From positions 1,054,001-1,118,000 of the forward strand of contig CAVPJW010000002.1 of NCBI GenBank assembly GCA_963705525.1: a DNA stretch of 64,000 nt, read 5' to 3'. The translations under genes and the position numbers were made by a program. Positions 1-8,442 of this stretch are shown here, piece by piece (within the stretch, counting starts at the first letter, position 1; each line of letters starts with the position of its first letter). Source of the stretch: CAVPJW01 sp963705525. GTDB taxonomy: Bacteria > Acidobacteriota > Vicinamibacteria > Vicinamibacterales > CAVPJW01. Below the pieces are notes generated by a model. That model had not been told where the DNA came from and did not search any database. It saw nothing but the letters and a program-made list of their open reading frames with translations.

Positions 1-240
1 GAATTCCTGGAAGAGCTGAGCTGCCAGCGTCTTGTTGTGCACCATCACCAGCGCGGGACGATTTACACCCGCGATGACCTGCGCCATGGTGAATGTCTTA
101 CCCGATCCGGTGACTCCGAGCAGCACCTGGCGGGCATCGCCGCGCCGCAGGCCTTCGGTCAACTCCCTGATGGCCTGTGCCTGATCGCCTTGCAGCTCGA
201 AATCGCTGACGAGATTGAACCGGTCGTGTCGCGAAGCCAT
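1..240 (-). CDS. uvrB: UvrABC excinuclease subunit B, N-terminal fragment (cut by window edge)
   Basis: Only the first 80 codons are present; the gene runs off the left edge. UvrB is the helicase-like damage-verification subunit of nucleotide excision repair, working with UvrA and UvrC. The visible part begins MASRHDRFNLVSDF, with the F-x-L pattern and GDQ of the family Q-motif near residues 8-20. It continues with Walker A GVTGSGKT at about residues 42-49 and HNKTLAAQL (motif Ia) near the edge. The ATG at 238-240 is the natural start because the family Q-motif follows within 20 residues. No clear Shine-Dalgarno precedes it. Identity is confident; intactness of the rest cannot be judged. Confidence 0.93.
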   Translation of the reverse strand, partial: MASRHDRFNLVSDFELQGDQAQAIRELTEGLRRGDARQVLLGVTGSGKTFTMAQVIAGVNRPALVMVHNKTLAAQLFQEF

Positions 241-407
241 TGGATGGGGCCGAGAACGCGACGCTGATACGGCAGGGCCGTCAGCGGCCACGTCAAACGG
301 TCATCGTACCACAAACGGTGGCGGCTGGCGTCAGACGATTCCCCGTGAAGACCCGTGACGGGCATCGTGAAAGGGAGTGACGGCTGATGCTCGGGACGTC
401 GATCGGT
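241..407. other. Intergenic region uvrB / VWA gene
   Basis: 167 bases separate the uvrB start from the end of the VWA-domain gene; both point left. I see no convincing promoter hexamers, tRNA or hairpin terminator with a T-tract here. Confidence 0.5.
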
Positions 408-1395
408 TCAGCGAGATTCGGCTTCCTTGTAAGGGGCGAAGTACCCCTTGCGAGTACGGACCTTCACGCCGTGCAGATTCGTGCGCTTGACCTTAATCTC
501 GACCTTGCGCCACTCGCCGTCATTGCGCTGATTCGTTGACGAGTATCCGATGCTGTACTGGGCGTGGAGCTCCTCCGCGATTCGATCGTAGATCGTCTCG
601 AGATCCGGCATGCTGGATGGGAAGAATGCCTGGCCGCCGGTGGCCTCGGCGATCTGCTGGAGCCGCATTCTGGCGTCGGAGCGCGTGGACGCAAGCTGGT
701 GCTCGATCAACCCTATCGCATAGACGGTCACGTCCGAAGCTTTGAGCAGCGTCATCAAGTCGGCATAGTTCATCGGTACTCGTGGTATCGCCGCCGTCCG
801 TGTAAAGCACGAGGACTTTCCTGCCTGTCTGGCCGCCGGCGCCGTCGAGATAGACTCCAACCGCATCATAGAGCGCCGTCCAGCCATCCGGCTTTCGCCG
901 CCGAATGCGCTCCACCAACCGGGCGAAATCGTTCTGCCCATACCGGGCCACCCGGACTTCGGTATCGAAATCGACGAGCGTGATGTCGACGGCTTCCTGG
1001 AGCGTGTTGAGGAATTTCACCGAGGCGCTTCTGGCGAACTTGATGTCCTCCTCCATGCTCCCGCTCGTATCCAACAGCAATCCAAGATGCAGTGGAGGCG
1101 CCGTCGCTTCATCGTCGCCCCGGGCCAGGAAGGTCGGAATCTGCGTGCCGCCGTCTTCGACGACCTCAAAATCGTCGATCCCGAGGTCGGTAATGAGGTT
1201 GCCCTTCTTGTCGACGACCGTCACGCCGAAATTGACGAGATCGATGGTGCTCTTGAAGACCTGAGCGAATGCGGGTGTGGATGAAGACGCCAGAATGACG
1301 GGCAGCAGGAAGGCGGCGGCCCGCCCACGAAGGCGGAACCCGCCATGCCTCGCAGCGGGTTTGGAGGTGAAACCGCGCGGAAACCGATTGGGCAT
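408..1395 (-). pseudogene. VWFA-related Acidobacteria-type secreted protein, interrupted by a one-base frameshift
   Basis: Two overlapping reading frames together make one von Willebrand factor A protein. The upstream frame starts best at ATG 1393-1395 (MPNRFPRG), followed by a basic region and a hydrophobic signal peptide ending AFAQ. It then has the family-typical DLVNFGVTVVDKKGN segment and the MIDAS-like DTSGS. It remains VWA-like to LYTDGGDTTS and then becomes nonsense. The downstream frame resumes with MNYADLMTLLKASDVTVYAIG and runs to a normal C-terminus rich in KVRTRKGYFAPY, as in this family. Dropping one base at about 771-785 joins them. The family is abundant in Acidobacteria, usually secreted or periplasmic, of unknown role. 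It may be a sequencing error rather than a dead gene. Confidence 0.8.
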
Positions 1396-1543
1396 CAGCC
1401 TGGTCGAGCTTGCCCGCGCAAGCCTGCAGCATGCTACAACATCTGCCGGCTGATTCAGCCCCGATATCAAGAGCCATGGTTGCGCCCGCCATCATCGACC
1501 TGGCCGGGCGACCGAGCCAATCACCGACCCGTGCTTGTGACGC

Positions 1544-1549
1544 TATAAT
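1544..1549 (+). promoter_or_regulatory. Candidate -10 box for the DHH phosphoesterase gene
   Basis: A perfect TATAAT lies 47 bases before the ATG of the downstream gene, which is the first rightward gene after a leftward one. No good TTGACA-like -35 lies 16-18 bases upstream, so this is a -10-only call. Confidence 0.4.
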
Positions 1550-1596
1550 GAAGGGTTGGCTCGCTGGCCGAGGTCAGCTGAGCGCCGGACTCCCCC

Positions 1597-3030
1597 ATGA
1601 AGTGCCTCGCGATTTGTCAGGACGAACTCGTCATTCGAATGCTCGACGAGGTCCTCGCAACTCGATTCGATGTCGAGTTCCTGGTCGAGAGCCGCCCGCT
1701 GGCGCGGCGACTGCACGACGCCGGCATCCACGTCACCGCCGGCAATCTCCGCCGGACAGAGACCTACGTCAAGGCCGACCTCTCGCCGAACACCTGTGTG
1801 ATTGTCCAGGACAACGGACGCCGCAGCCTGAAGCGTGTCGTCGACGCCATTCGCGACGCCGGCGGCGCCCTGATCTACGTTCTCGGCCTGGGCGCGGGCG
1901 ACAGCGAGAAACGCGCCGAGGCGCTCAAGACGCTTCACCCCGAGCTTTCCTATCTCTCCATGGCCGAGCTGCTCGGTGGGCCGCTCCTTACGGAATTCAG
2001 CCGGTCGCTCACACGCGCGCGCGTCCAGCAGTATCAGCGGTATTTCAGCGACGTCGACCGGGTGTTGATCCTGCTGCACAACGACCCTGACCCCGACGCA
2101 ATGGCCAGCGGACTCGCATTGCGCAATCTGCTCCGCCGGACCAAGGCCACCGCCATCATCGGCGCCATACAGGGAGTGACGAGGCCCGAGAACCTCAGGA
2201 TGGAGAACCTGCTCGACATTCACGTCGAGGTCATTCAGCCGAGCGCGCTCGCGGGTTTCGACCGGATCGCCATGGTCGACGTCCAGCCGCACTACTTCGT
2301 CGGCCAGATCAACCGGGTCGATCTGGTCATCGATCATCACCCGGAACAGCCGGGTTACAGTGCGGTGTTCAAAGATATTCGAGCCGACTACGGCTCGACC
2401 TCCACGATCCTCACCGAGCATCTGCGCGCGGTCGATGTGAGTATCTCAGAGCGCACCGCCACCGCGATGCTGTATGCGATCAAGTCCGACACGCTTTTCT
2501 TCAACCGCCAGGCCAATCGTGTCGATCTCGAAGCGTTTTCGTTCCTTTATCCCCTCGCCGATGCTGCGCTGATCCGCAAGATGGAGGGTTCGGAAATCAC
2601 GCTCGAGCGGCTCGAGTACGTCATGAAGGCCGTCCAGACCAGGCGGATGAACGATCAGGTGTTCGTGGCCTTTCTCGGCGTTTCGCCGCGCGAGGACTTC
2701 ATTCCCTATGTCGCGGACTTCTTCCTGCAGCTCGAAGACGTCAAGTGGACCATCATCTCGGGCATCGTCAACGACTCGCTGATACTCTCGGTGCGCAACC
2801 TGGGTTACACGCGCAATGCGGGCGAGTTCGTCCGGAAATGGTTCTCCGACATCGGCAGCGCCGGAGGCCATCGCGCGATGGCCAAGGCCGTGGTGCCGTT
2901 GGCGGCGTTCAGACAGAAGTTCGGGGATCTGCCAACCGACCAGATCAACGACAAGATTCAGGAACTGGCAACCCAGTTCCTGCACGAACACGCTCAGGCG
3001 GAAAAGAAGCGCGAGCCTGTGAAAGCGTAA
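1597..3030 (+). CDS. DHH/DHHA1 phosphoesterase with N-terminal RCK/TrkA-N-like domain
   Basis: A 477-residue cytoplasmic protein. Residues about 1-140 look like a Rossmann RCK (TrkA-N) domain by strand pattern, but the glycine-rich nucleotide motif is absent: the first strand is followed by CQDEL. Residues about 150-340 are a DHH phosphoesterase domain, with metal-ligand motif NDPDPDA at 162-168 and DHHP at 246-249. DHHA1 follows, with GGHRAMA from residue 423. NrnA-like members hydrolyse nano-RNA, pAp or cyclic dinucleotides; the substrate here cannot be told. RCK domains sense nucleotides or ions, so the N-terminus may be regulatory (inference). Its TAA directly abuts the TGA of the convergent PLP-enzyme gene. 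Confidence 0.85.
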   Translation: MKCLAICQDELVIRMLDEVLATRFDVEFLVESRPLARRLHDAGIHVTAGNLRRTETYVKADLSPNTCVIVQDNGRRSLKRVVDAIRDAGGALIYVLGLGAGDSEKRAEALKTLHPELSYLSMAELLGGPLLTEFSRSLTRARVQQYQRYFSDVDRVLILLHNDPDPDAMASGLALRNLLRRTKATAIIGAIQGVTRPENLRMENLLDIHVEVIQPSALAGFDRIAMVDVQPHYFVGQINRVDLVIDHHPEQPGYSAVFKDIRADYGSTSTILTEHLRAVDVSISERTATAMLYAIKSDTLFFNRQANRVDLEAFSFLYPLADAALIRKMEGSEITLERLEYVMKAVQTRRMNDQVFVAFLGVSPREDFIPYVADFFLQLEDVKWTIISGIVNDSLILSVRNLGYTRNAGEFVRKWFSDIGSAGGHRAMAKAVVPLAAFRQKFGDLPTDQINDKIQELATQFLHEHAQAEKKREPVKA

Positions 3031-4200
3031 TCAGGCGAGCGCCTGGTCGAGGTCTGAAAGCACGTCGGCGACGTCTTCAAGCCCCACCGAGAGTCGCAGC
3101 ATTCCCTTCGTGACGCCGGCCCGTTCGAGCGCCTCGTCTGAATAGCCGTAGTGAGAAGTCAGGACTGGCAGGCTGACGATGCTTTCGGCGCCGCCCAGAC
3201 TGGCCGCGCGCTTGATCAGCGCGAGGCGATCGTAGAGCCGGCACGCGCGGTCGAAACGTCCGTCGAGATCGAAACAGACAACTCCACCAAAACCGCTCAT
3301 CTGCGATCGGGCAATCTCATGATCCGGATGAGACTCGAGGCCCGGGTAGTACACGCGACCCACTCGGCGATCGGCCTCGAGACCCTTCGCCACCGTGAGC
3401 GCATTTGCATTGTGACGCGCGATGCGAAGAGGCAGTGTCTTGAGGCCTCGACCAAGGGCATACGCCGGGTACGGATCCAGGATCGTCCCCAGCAGGCGAC
3501 GGGTCTTGCCGATGCGTTCCACGAGATCGCGCCGGCCCGACACCGCCCCACCGGTGACGTCGCTGTGGCCGTTCAGGTACTTCGTCGCGCTTTGCATCGA
3601 CAGATCGATGCCCATCTGGAGGGGCCGCTGATTGATCGAACTGGCGAAAGTGTTGTCGATCACGGACAACACACCGCGATCGCGACAGGCCGCGGCGATG
3701 CGACGGATATCCAGGCAGCGGAGCGTTGGATTGATCGGCGTCTCGAACCACAACAGCTTCGTTCTGGCAGTCAGCGCCGCCTCGGGGTTGGCGAGTACGT
3801 CCAGCCCCACGAATCGTGGCTGGACACCGAATGTCGCCAGAACATCTTCGAAGAAGTGAAGCGTGCCTCCGTAGATCGCTGAGCAACAGACCGCCTCATC
3901 GCCGGGCTTGAGCAGCGTCATCAGAATCGTCGATGTCGCGGCCATGCCGGACGAAAACAAGACGGCCAGAGGTGCGTCATCGAGCACCGCAATCTTCTCT
4001 TCGACGGCAACCACGGTCGGGTTCTCGTAACGCGAGTACAGGTACTTGCGCGAGCTGCCGTTCAGGTACTCCTGCACGTCCTGGGCGCTCTCGAAAACGA
4101 ACGTGGACGTTTCGTACACCGGCGTCGTGAGAGGATGAACATCGGGCGAGGCCCCTTCCCCTCGGTGAATCAATTCGGTCGATCGCCCGCGGTTCGTCAT
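3031..4200 (-). CDS. Cys/Met metabolism PLP-dependent transsulfuration enzyme (cystathionine gamma-synthase/lyase type)
   Basis: 389 residues, the usual length for the family. Visible landmarks: SRYENPT at 56-62, GMAA in the phosphate-binding turn near 85-88, DNTFAS at 182-187, and the PLP-binding lysine K207 in SATKYLNGHSD. Family members make or cleave cystathionine or eliminate H2S or methanethiol from sulfur amino acids in the cytoplasm. Which reaction applies is not resolvable from motifs alone. The ATG overlaps the stop of the upstream patatin-like gene by 4 bases, indicating translational coupling. It converges with the DHH gene with no gap. Confidence 0.9.
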   Translation of the reverse strand: MTNRGRSTELIHRGEGASPDVHPLTTPVYETSTFVFESAQDVQEYLNGSSRKYLYSRYENPTVVAVEEKIAVLDDAPLAVLFSSGMAATSTILMTLLKPGDEAVCCSAIYGGTLHFFEDVLATFGVQPRFVGLDVLANPEAALTARTKLLWFETPINPTLRCLDIRRIAAACRDRGVLSVIDNTFASSINQRPLQMGIDLSMQSATKYLNGHSDVTGGAVSGRRDLVERIGKTRRLLGTILDPYPAYALGRGLKTLPLRIARHNANALTVAKGLEADRRVGRVYYPGLESHPDHEIARSQMSGFGGVVCFDLDGRFDRACRLYDRLALIKRAASLGGAESIVSLPVLTSHYGYSDEALERAGVTKGMLRLSVGLEDVADVLSDLDQALA

Positions 4201-5699
4201 GATGTCTCCTCGTGAGATTTCGCCCCGCGGCTGCGCGCACCGGCACGCACCTCGGCACCTGCTTCGAGTCGTTCTCCGCTCGCTCCGACGACCGGTTCGA
4301 TGAACTGGCGATATGCGTCCTCGTATCCCTGATCGAGCAATTCGCGAAGCGGTTGCTGGCGGTCCGAGCGCTCGTCATAAGTTCCCGTGAAATCGAAGGG
4401 GCCGATGGCGCTGTGCGACGGCCGAATCACGAACACGCTCCGGAAGAGATGCCTCGTCGCATCGGTGGCGTCGCTGAGCGTAGCCGCTTCGGTGGCCCCG
4501 AAGTAATCGCCGACGCGGGCCCGGAGATCGGCTCGCCTCGCCGTCAGGCCGTGCGGCGCGGCAAGCTGCGTGCAGGGCGCAACGACGATGACCTGTTCGA
4601 CGCTGGCCGCCGCAACATCTTCGAGCAGCCGGAAGGTCGCTCCCGGACGATCGCACAGACGGTGAGTCTCTCCACGCCAGAACCCCTCCGGGTGGAACGT
4701 GACGAAATGCGCGTCCGTCAGGACGGGCAAGGTCAGCGCCCCCGACAGGGCATCGACGACATGGTCACGCGCCACGCCCAGCAGGTCGAACGTCTCGGCG
4801 CGGCGCTCGGGATCGTTTCCCGGCGGCCTGAAGAACGCATGACGAAACGGCTCGGAGAGGAGGGCGAACGTCAGATCGCGTTTCGCGTCGAGGTCGTGCA
4901 CGGCGACGACAACTTCCCGGAAGCCGGGCTGGCCAATGTTTTCTCCCACCAGTTCGGCGTACCGCCGGCTCAAGTCCAATGAATCTGGCTCACGCAATCG
5001 TGCAGCCCCGCGCATGAGCTGCCAGAGTCCCAGCCGAAACCTGCGGATCACCCGTTCGCCATTCCAGGGTGCACCGATCGCATCCCACAATATGGAGCCG
5101 CGGTCGTGGCGCCGGCCGCGACGAGGCACGCGCGAGGCGATGCCGGCGGCGACGAGCGCGGACGCCGCGACGATCAGCGAGACCGTCACGATGCGCGGAA
5201 TGATCGTCGGCAGGGCAGCCGGCGCGAAGGCTTGTTCGATGATCCTTGCGTACCCGATGGCGGCCGATCCTCCCGACTGCAGGCCCATGAAGCCCAGGAG
5301 CGCGCCGAGGCCATAAATCGTCAGTGCACCCGCGAGCACGATCGGAGGTGCCAGAAGGCCTCCCAGCGCAACCCCCGCGGCAACAACCGCCGTGACGATC
5401 GCGGGACGCCATCGATAGAAGCCGGCTGGCACACGGTCCGCCCAGATGCCAGCGGTCTCCCAGAGCTGCGCGTCACCATCAACCGCGGCGAACAGGGCGC
5501 TGGCCGCTCCCATTCCTCGGCCGGCGACCACGTCGATCTTGACGCCCGCCTCCCGGAACGCCCGAAGGACGCCCGCGTGATAGGCGCCGGCCGTGCCGGT
5601 GCCTATCAGCACGAGCGCCGTGCGCAGTCGTGTCGAATAGGTTGGGCGGATGTCGCTTCGAGACGCGAGCGCCGGCTCGCGGCCCTCACGCTTCGTCAT
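4197..5699 (-). CDS. Patatin-like membrane-associated protein with altered nucleophile elbow
   Basis: 500 residues. The N-terminus has a patatin-like glycine loop (GTGTAGAYHAG, 33-43) and helix (VLRAFREAG), then VVAGRGMGAAS where active patatins have G-x-S-x-G. Here the central residue, position 62, is glycine, so the serine nucleophile appears to be missing. Two hydrophobic stretches (about 97-150 and 165-190) suggest membrane insertion within the patatin fold. The C-terminal half is soluble, with a FHPEGFWRGE segment. Active relatives are phospholipases or lysophospholipases; this one could be a pseudoenzyme or use another residue. It overlaps the greA end by 14 bases upstream and the PLP enzyme by 4 downstream, so the three genes look co-transcribed. 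Confidence 0.6.
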   Translation of the reverse strand: MTKREGREPALASRSDIRPTYSTRLRTALVLIGTGTAGAYHAGVLRAFREAGVKIDVVAGRGMGAASALFAAVDGDAQLWETAGIWADRVPAGFYRWRPAIVTAVVAAGVALGGLLAPPIVLAGALTIYGLGALLGFMGLQSGGSAAIGYARIIEQAFAPAALPTIIPRIVTVSLIVAASALVAAGIASRVPRRGRRHDRGSILWDAIGAPWNGERVIRRFRLGLWQLMRGAARLREPDSLDLSRRYAELVGENIGQPGFREVVVAVHDLDAKRDLTFALLSEPFRHAFFRPPGNDPERRAETFDLLGVARDHVVDALSGALTLPVLTDAHFVTFHPEGFWRGETHRLCDRPGATFRLLEDVAAASVEQVIVVAPCTQLAAPHGLTARRADLRARVGDYFGATEAATLSDATDATRHLFRSVFVIRPSHSAIGPFDFTGTYDERSDRQQPLRELLDQGYEDAYRQFIEPVVGASGERLEAGAEVRAGARSRGAKSHEETS

Positions 5700-6153
5700 G
5701 AATCGTCAGCAGCTTGACGATTTCGAACTCCCGCAAACCACCCGGAGTCGGGACACTGATGGAGTCCCCGACTTCCTTGTTCAGGATGGCGCGTCCAATC
5801 GGAGAGCTGGTCGAGATCAAACCGCGCGACGCGTCGGCATCTTCGGGCATCACCAGCTGATACACCAGCGACTCGCCATTCGACTCGCGCAGATGGACGG
5901 TCGAACCGAACCCGGCACGACCGTGCGGAATGCGGTCAAGGTTAATCATCGCGATCTCGGCCGCCCGTTTTCTGAGCATCGCGATGCGCGCCTGCACAAT
6001 CGTCTGGCGATCCTTCGCCGCCTGATACTCCGCGTTCTCGCGCAGGTCGCCCAGCTCGCGCGCCCGTTTGATTTCCTGCGGGAGCTCCTGTTTCAGTTCG
6101 CGCTCGAGCACGTGAATCTCGTCCTCGAATCGCTTGAGAAGGTGTGATTTCAT
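5686..6153 (-). CDS. greA: Transcription elongation factor GreA
   Basis: 155 residues, normal for GreA. It stimulates transcript cleavage by backtracked RNA polymerase. The N-terminal antiparallel coiled coil (about 1-75) carries the tip motif GDLRENAEY at 35-43, with the two acidic residues D36 and E39 that reach the polymerase active site in the family. The C-terminal FKBP-like domain contains ISTSSPIGRAILNKEVGD. The gene is first in a leftward group with the patatin-like protein and the PLP enzyme; its end overlaps the next start by 14 bases. Confidence 0.95.
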   Translation of the reverse strand: MKSHLLKRFEDEIHVLERELKQELPQEIKRARELGDLRENAEYQAAKDRQTIVQARIAMLRKRAAEIAMINLDRIPHGRAGFGSTVHLRESNGESLVYQLVMPEDADASRGLISTSSPIGRAILNKEVGDSISVPTPGGLREFEIVKLLTIHDEA

Positions 6154-6200
6154 CGGCGTGGACAGGTTTCGGTGAAGTCCGGCGATTTTAACATATCTGC

Positions 6201-6206
6201 TATGCT
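6201..6206 (+). promoter_or_regulatory. -10-like hexamer just ahead of the SpoU methyltransferase start
   Basis: TATGCT lies 6 bases before the GTG start at 6213, with no Shine-Dalgarno between them. A transcript initiating about 7 bases after the hexamer would begin at the start codon, i.e. be leaderless. Inferred from sequence only. Confidence 0.35.
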
Positions 6207-6212
6207 GTTGAC

Positions 6213-7046
6213 GTGTCGCGGGTTAAGGCGAACGAGCGGCGTGGTCCGCGCGTGGTGTCGAGCCGCACAAACCCGCGGGTCACAGAGTACCGGGCGCTGG
6301 CGCGCGCGACTGCCGGATCAACGCGCGTCCTCCTTGACGGCGTCCATCTGTTGCGCGAGGCCCGCCGGGCCGGCCTCGCGATCCGAAGCGCGGCGTTCAC
6401 CGCCGGCGCCCTGGAGTCTCCCGACGTCGCCCACGAAGCGGACGCCCTTCTTGCCGACGGCGTCGACGTCCTGACCGTTCCACCTGCCGTCATGAACAGC
6501 ATCAGCCCCGTGCGGTCCACCTCAGGCGTCGTCGCTGTGGCCGAACTGCATCCCGTCAACCCCAACGCGGCGTTTGCCGATCCGGCGGCCCTGGTCGTCG
6601 CCGGCGTGGACATTCAGGATCCAGGCAACGTCGGCGCCCTCATCCGTTCCGCCGAAGCAGGTGGCGCAACGGGGGTCGTGCTGGCCGGTCAATCGGCGTG
6701 GCCATTCTCGTGGAAGGCGCTTCGCGGCTCCATGGGCGGCGCATTCAGGCTGCCGGTGATTGTCGAACCGTCGATCGATGATGCGATCGCGCGCGCACGA
6801 AAGCACCGCCTGCAGGTGGTCGCCACGACAGCGAGAGGTGGACGGACACCATTCGATATTGACCTCACCAGACCATCGATGGTGATCGTCGGCAACGAGG
6901 GTGCTGGCCTCGCCGAGAGCGTGGTGAGACAGGCCGATCAGAATCTCACCATTCCCATGCGCGAAAGGGTTGACTCGCTGAATGTCGCGGTCTCCGCAGC
7001 CCTCATTGTGTACGAAGCATACCGGCAGCGCCGACCGACGACGTGA
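6213..7046 (+). CDS. SpoU/TrmH-family RNA 2'-O-ribose methyltransferase
   Basis: 277 residues. It has an N-terminal substrate-binding domain (NPRVTEYRAL near 20, LLDGVHLLREA) followed by the SPOUT methyltransferase domain. The three SpoU motifs are in order: DPGNVGALIRSAEA at about 135-148, VGNEGAGL at about 225-232, and IPMRERVDSLNVAVSAAL at about 248-265. The trefoil-knot fold methylates ribose 2'-OH in rRNA or tRNA using S-adenosylmethionine; the exact nucleotide is not determinable here. Start is GTG 6213, with a -10-like box immediately upstream and no ribosome binding site. rarA follows 7 bases after the stop. Confidence 0.88.
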   Translation: MSRVKANERRGPRVVSSRTNPRVTEYRALARATAGSTRVLLDGVHLLREARRAGLAIRSAAFTAGALESPDVAHEADALLADGVDVLTVPPAVMNSISPVRSTSGVVAVAELHPVNPNAAFADPAALVVAGVDIQDPGNVGALIRSAEAGGATGVVLAGQSAWPFSWKALRGSMGGAFRLPVIVEPSIDDAIARARKHRLQVVATTARGGRTPFDIDLTRPSMVIVGNEGAGLAESVVRQADQNLTIPMRERVDSLNVAVSAALIVYEAYRQRRPTT

Positions 7047-7053
7047 CGGGACC

Positions 7054-8442
7054 ATGACCTCTGGCGATCTCTTTCACGACGCTGACGCAGCGCGCGGTCG
7101 ACCGCCCGGCACGCCGCTGGCGGAGCGCATGCGGCCGAAGACCCTCGACGAACTCGTAGGTCAGGACGAGGTCCTCGCCCCGGGGAAACCGCTTCGAGAA
7201 GCCATCGAGCGCGACCTCCTTCAGTCTCTCATCCTCTGGGGACCGCCAGGGTCCGGAAAGACGACGCTGGCGCGTATCATCGCGGACCGTTCGCGCGCCG
7301 ACTTCGTCGCATTCAGCGCTGTGCTGGCCGGCATCAAGGAAGTCCGTGACGTCATGGCCGCCGCCGAGCGGCGCCGGCGTGAGCTGGGCCGGCGGACAAT
7401 CGTGTTCATCGACGAGATCCATCGATTCAACAAGGCACAGCAGGACGCCTTCCTTCCGCGAGTCGAACACGGCGACATCATCCTGATTGGCGCTACAACC
7501 GAGAACCCGTCCTTCGAGGTCAATGCCGCGCTGTTGTCCAGATCCAAAGTGTTCGTCCTGCGCGGCCTCGGCCTGCAGGCGACCTTGCAGATTCTGGAGC
7601 GGGCCCTCGTCGACGAAGAGCATGGATTGGGAAGGGCCGGGCTGAAGATCGAACCCGGTGTCCTGGAGGCCATCGCGCGGTATGCCAACGGCGACGCACG
7701 TGCGGCCCTCAACCTTCTCGAATTCGTCGCCCACTCGGCGCCGCGCGCAACGGCTGATGCACCGGCCGACTCCGATCGGATCACAGTGGCGCTCGTCGAG
7801 CAGGCCGCTCAGCGACGAGCGCTGCTCTACGACAAGCAGGGCGAGGAGCATTACAACATCATTTCCGCGCTGCACAAGTCGATGCGAAACAGCGACCCTG
7901 ATGCAGCCGTCTATTGGCTCGCGCGCATGCTCGAAGCCGGTGAAGATCCTCTCTACGTCGCAAGGCGGCTCGTCCGCTTTGCGTCGGAAGACATCGGGAA
8001 TGCGGATCCGCAGGCGCTGACCGTGGCCGTCGCGGCCAAGGATGCCGTGCACTTCATCGGCATGCCGGAAGGCAATACGGCGCTCGCTCAAGCCGCCATC
8101 TACATGGCGACAGCGCCGAAGAGCAATGCCGTTTATCAGGCGTACTCGCGGGCCTCGCGTGACGCTCAGCAGGACGTGGCCGAGCCTGTGCCGCTTCATC
8201 TGCGTAATGCGCCAACGCCGCTCATGAAAGGCCTGGGATACGGTCGCGGCTATCAGTATGCTCACGATGAGCCCGATGCCGTAGCGGCGATGGACTGCCT
8301 GCCGGAGTCGTTGAAGGGGCGCGAATACTACACGCCGACGGACCGTGGGTTCGAGGAAGGCATCCGCCGACGCATGGAAGCCTGGCGGGAGAAGAAGCGC
8401 GAACGGCTAGCGAATGGACTGGGACGCCGCGACGAGGGGTGA
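7054..8442 (+). CDS. rarA: Replication-associated recombination protein A (AAA+ ATPase, RarA/MgsA)
   Basis: 462 residues from the ATG at 7054, chosen over an upstream in-frame start because that one lies inside the methyltransferase gene. RarA acts at stalled replication forks in the cytoplasm. The sequence opens LAERMRPKTLDELVGQ, typical of clamp-loader-like ATPases. It has Walker A GPPGSGKTT at about 63-71 and Walker B IVFIDEIHRF at about 116-125. Sensor residues occur in GATTENPSFEVN, and the tetramerisation region is in the C-terminal half (YNIISALHKSMR, GYGRGYQYAHD). Its 3' end overlaps the convergent protease gene by 36 bases. Confidence 0.93.
   Translation: MTSGDLFHDADAARGRPPGTPLAERMRPKTLDELVGQDEVLAPGKPLREAIERDLLQSLILWGPPGSGKTTLARIIADRSRADFVAFSAVLAGIKEVRDVMAAAERRRRELGRRTIVFIDEIHRFNKAQQDAFLPRVEHGDIILIGATTENPSFEVNAALLSRSKVFVLRGLGLQATLQILERALVDEEHGLGRAGLKIEPGVLEAIARYANGDARAALNLLEFVAHSAPRATADAPADSDRITVALVEQAAQRRALLYDKQGEEHYNIISALHKSMRNSDPDAAVYWLARMLEAGEDPLYVARRLVRFASEDIGNADPQALTVAVAAKDAVHFIGMPEGNTALAQAAIYMATAPKSNAVYQAYSRASRDAQQDVAEPVPLHLRNAPTPLMKGLGYGRGYQYAHDEPDAVAAMDCLPESLKGREYYTPTDRGFEEGIRRRMEAWREKKRERLANGLGRRDEG

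Noticed and set aside
1..6. The window begins with GAATTC, suggesting a cloned-insert end
   Set aside because: Other GAATTC sites occur inside (for example near 1992 and 7718), so one at the edge proves nothing.
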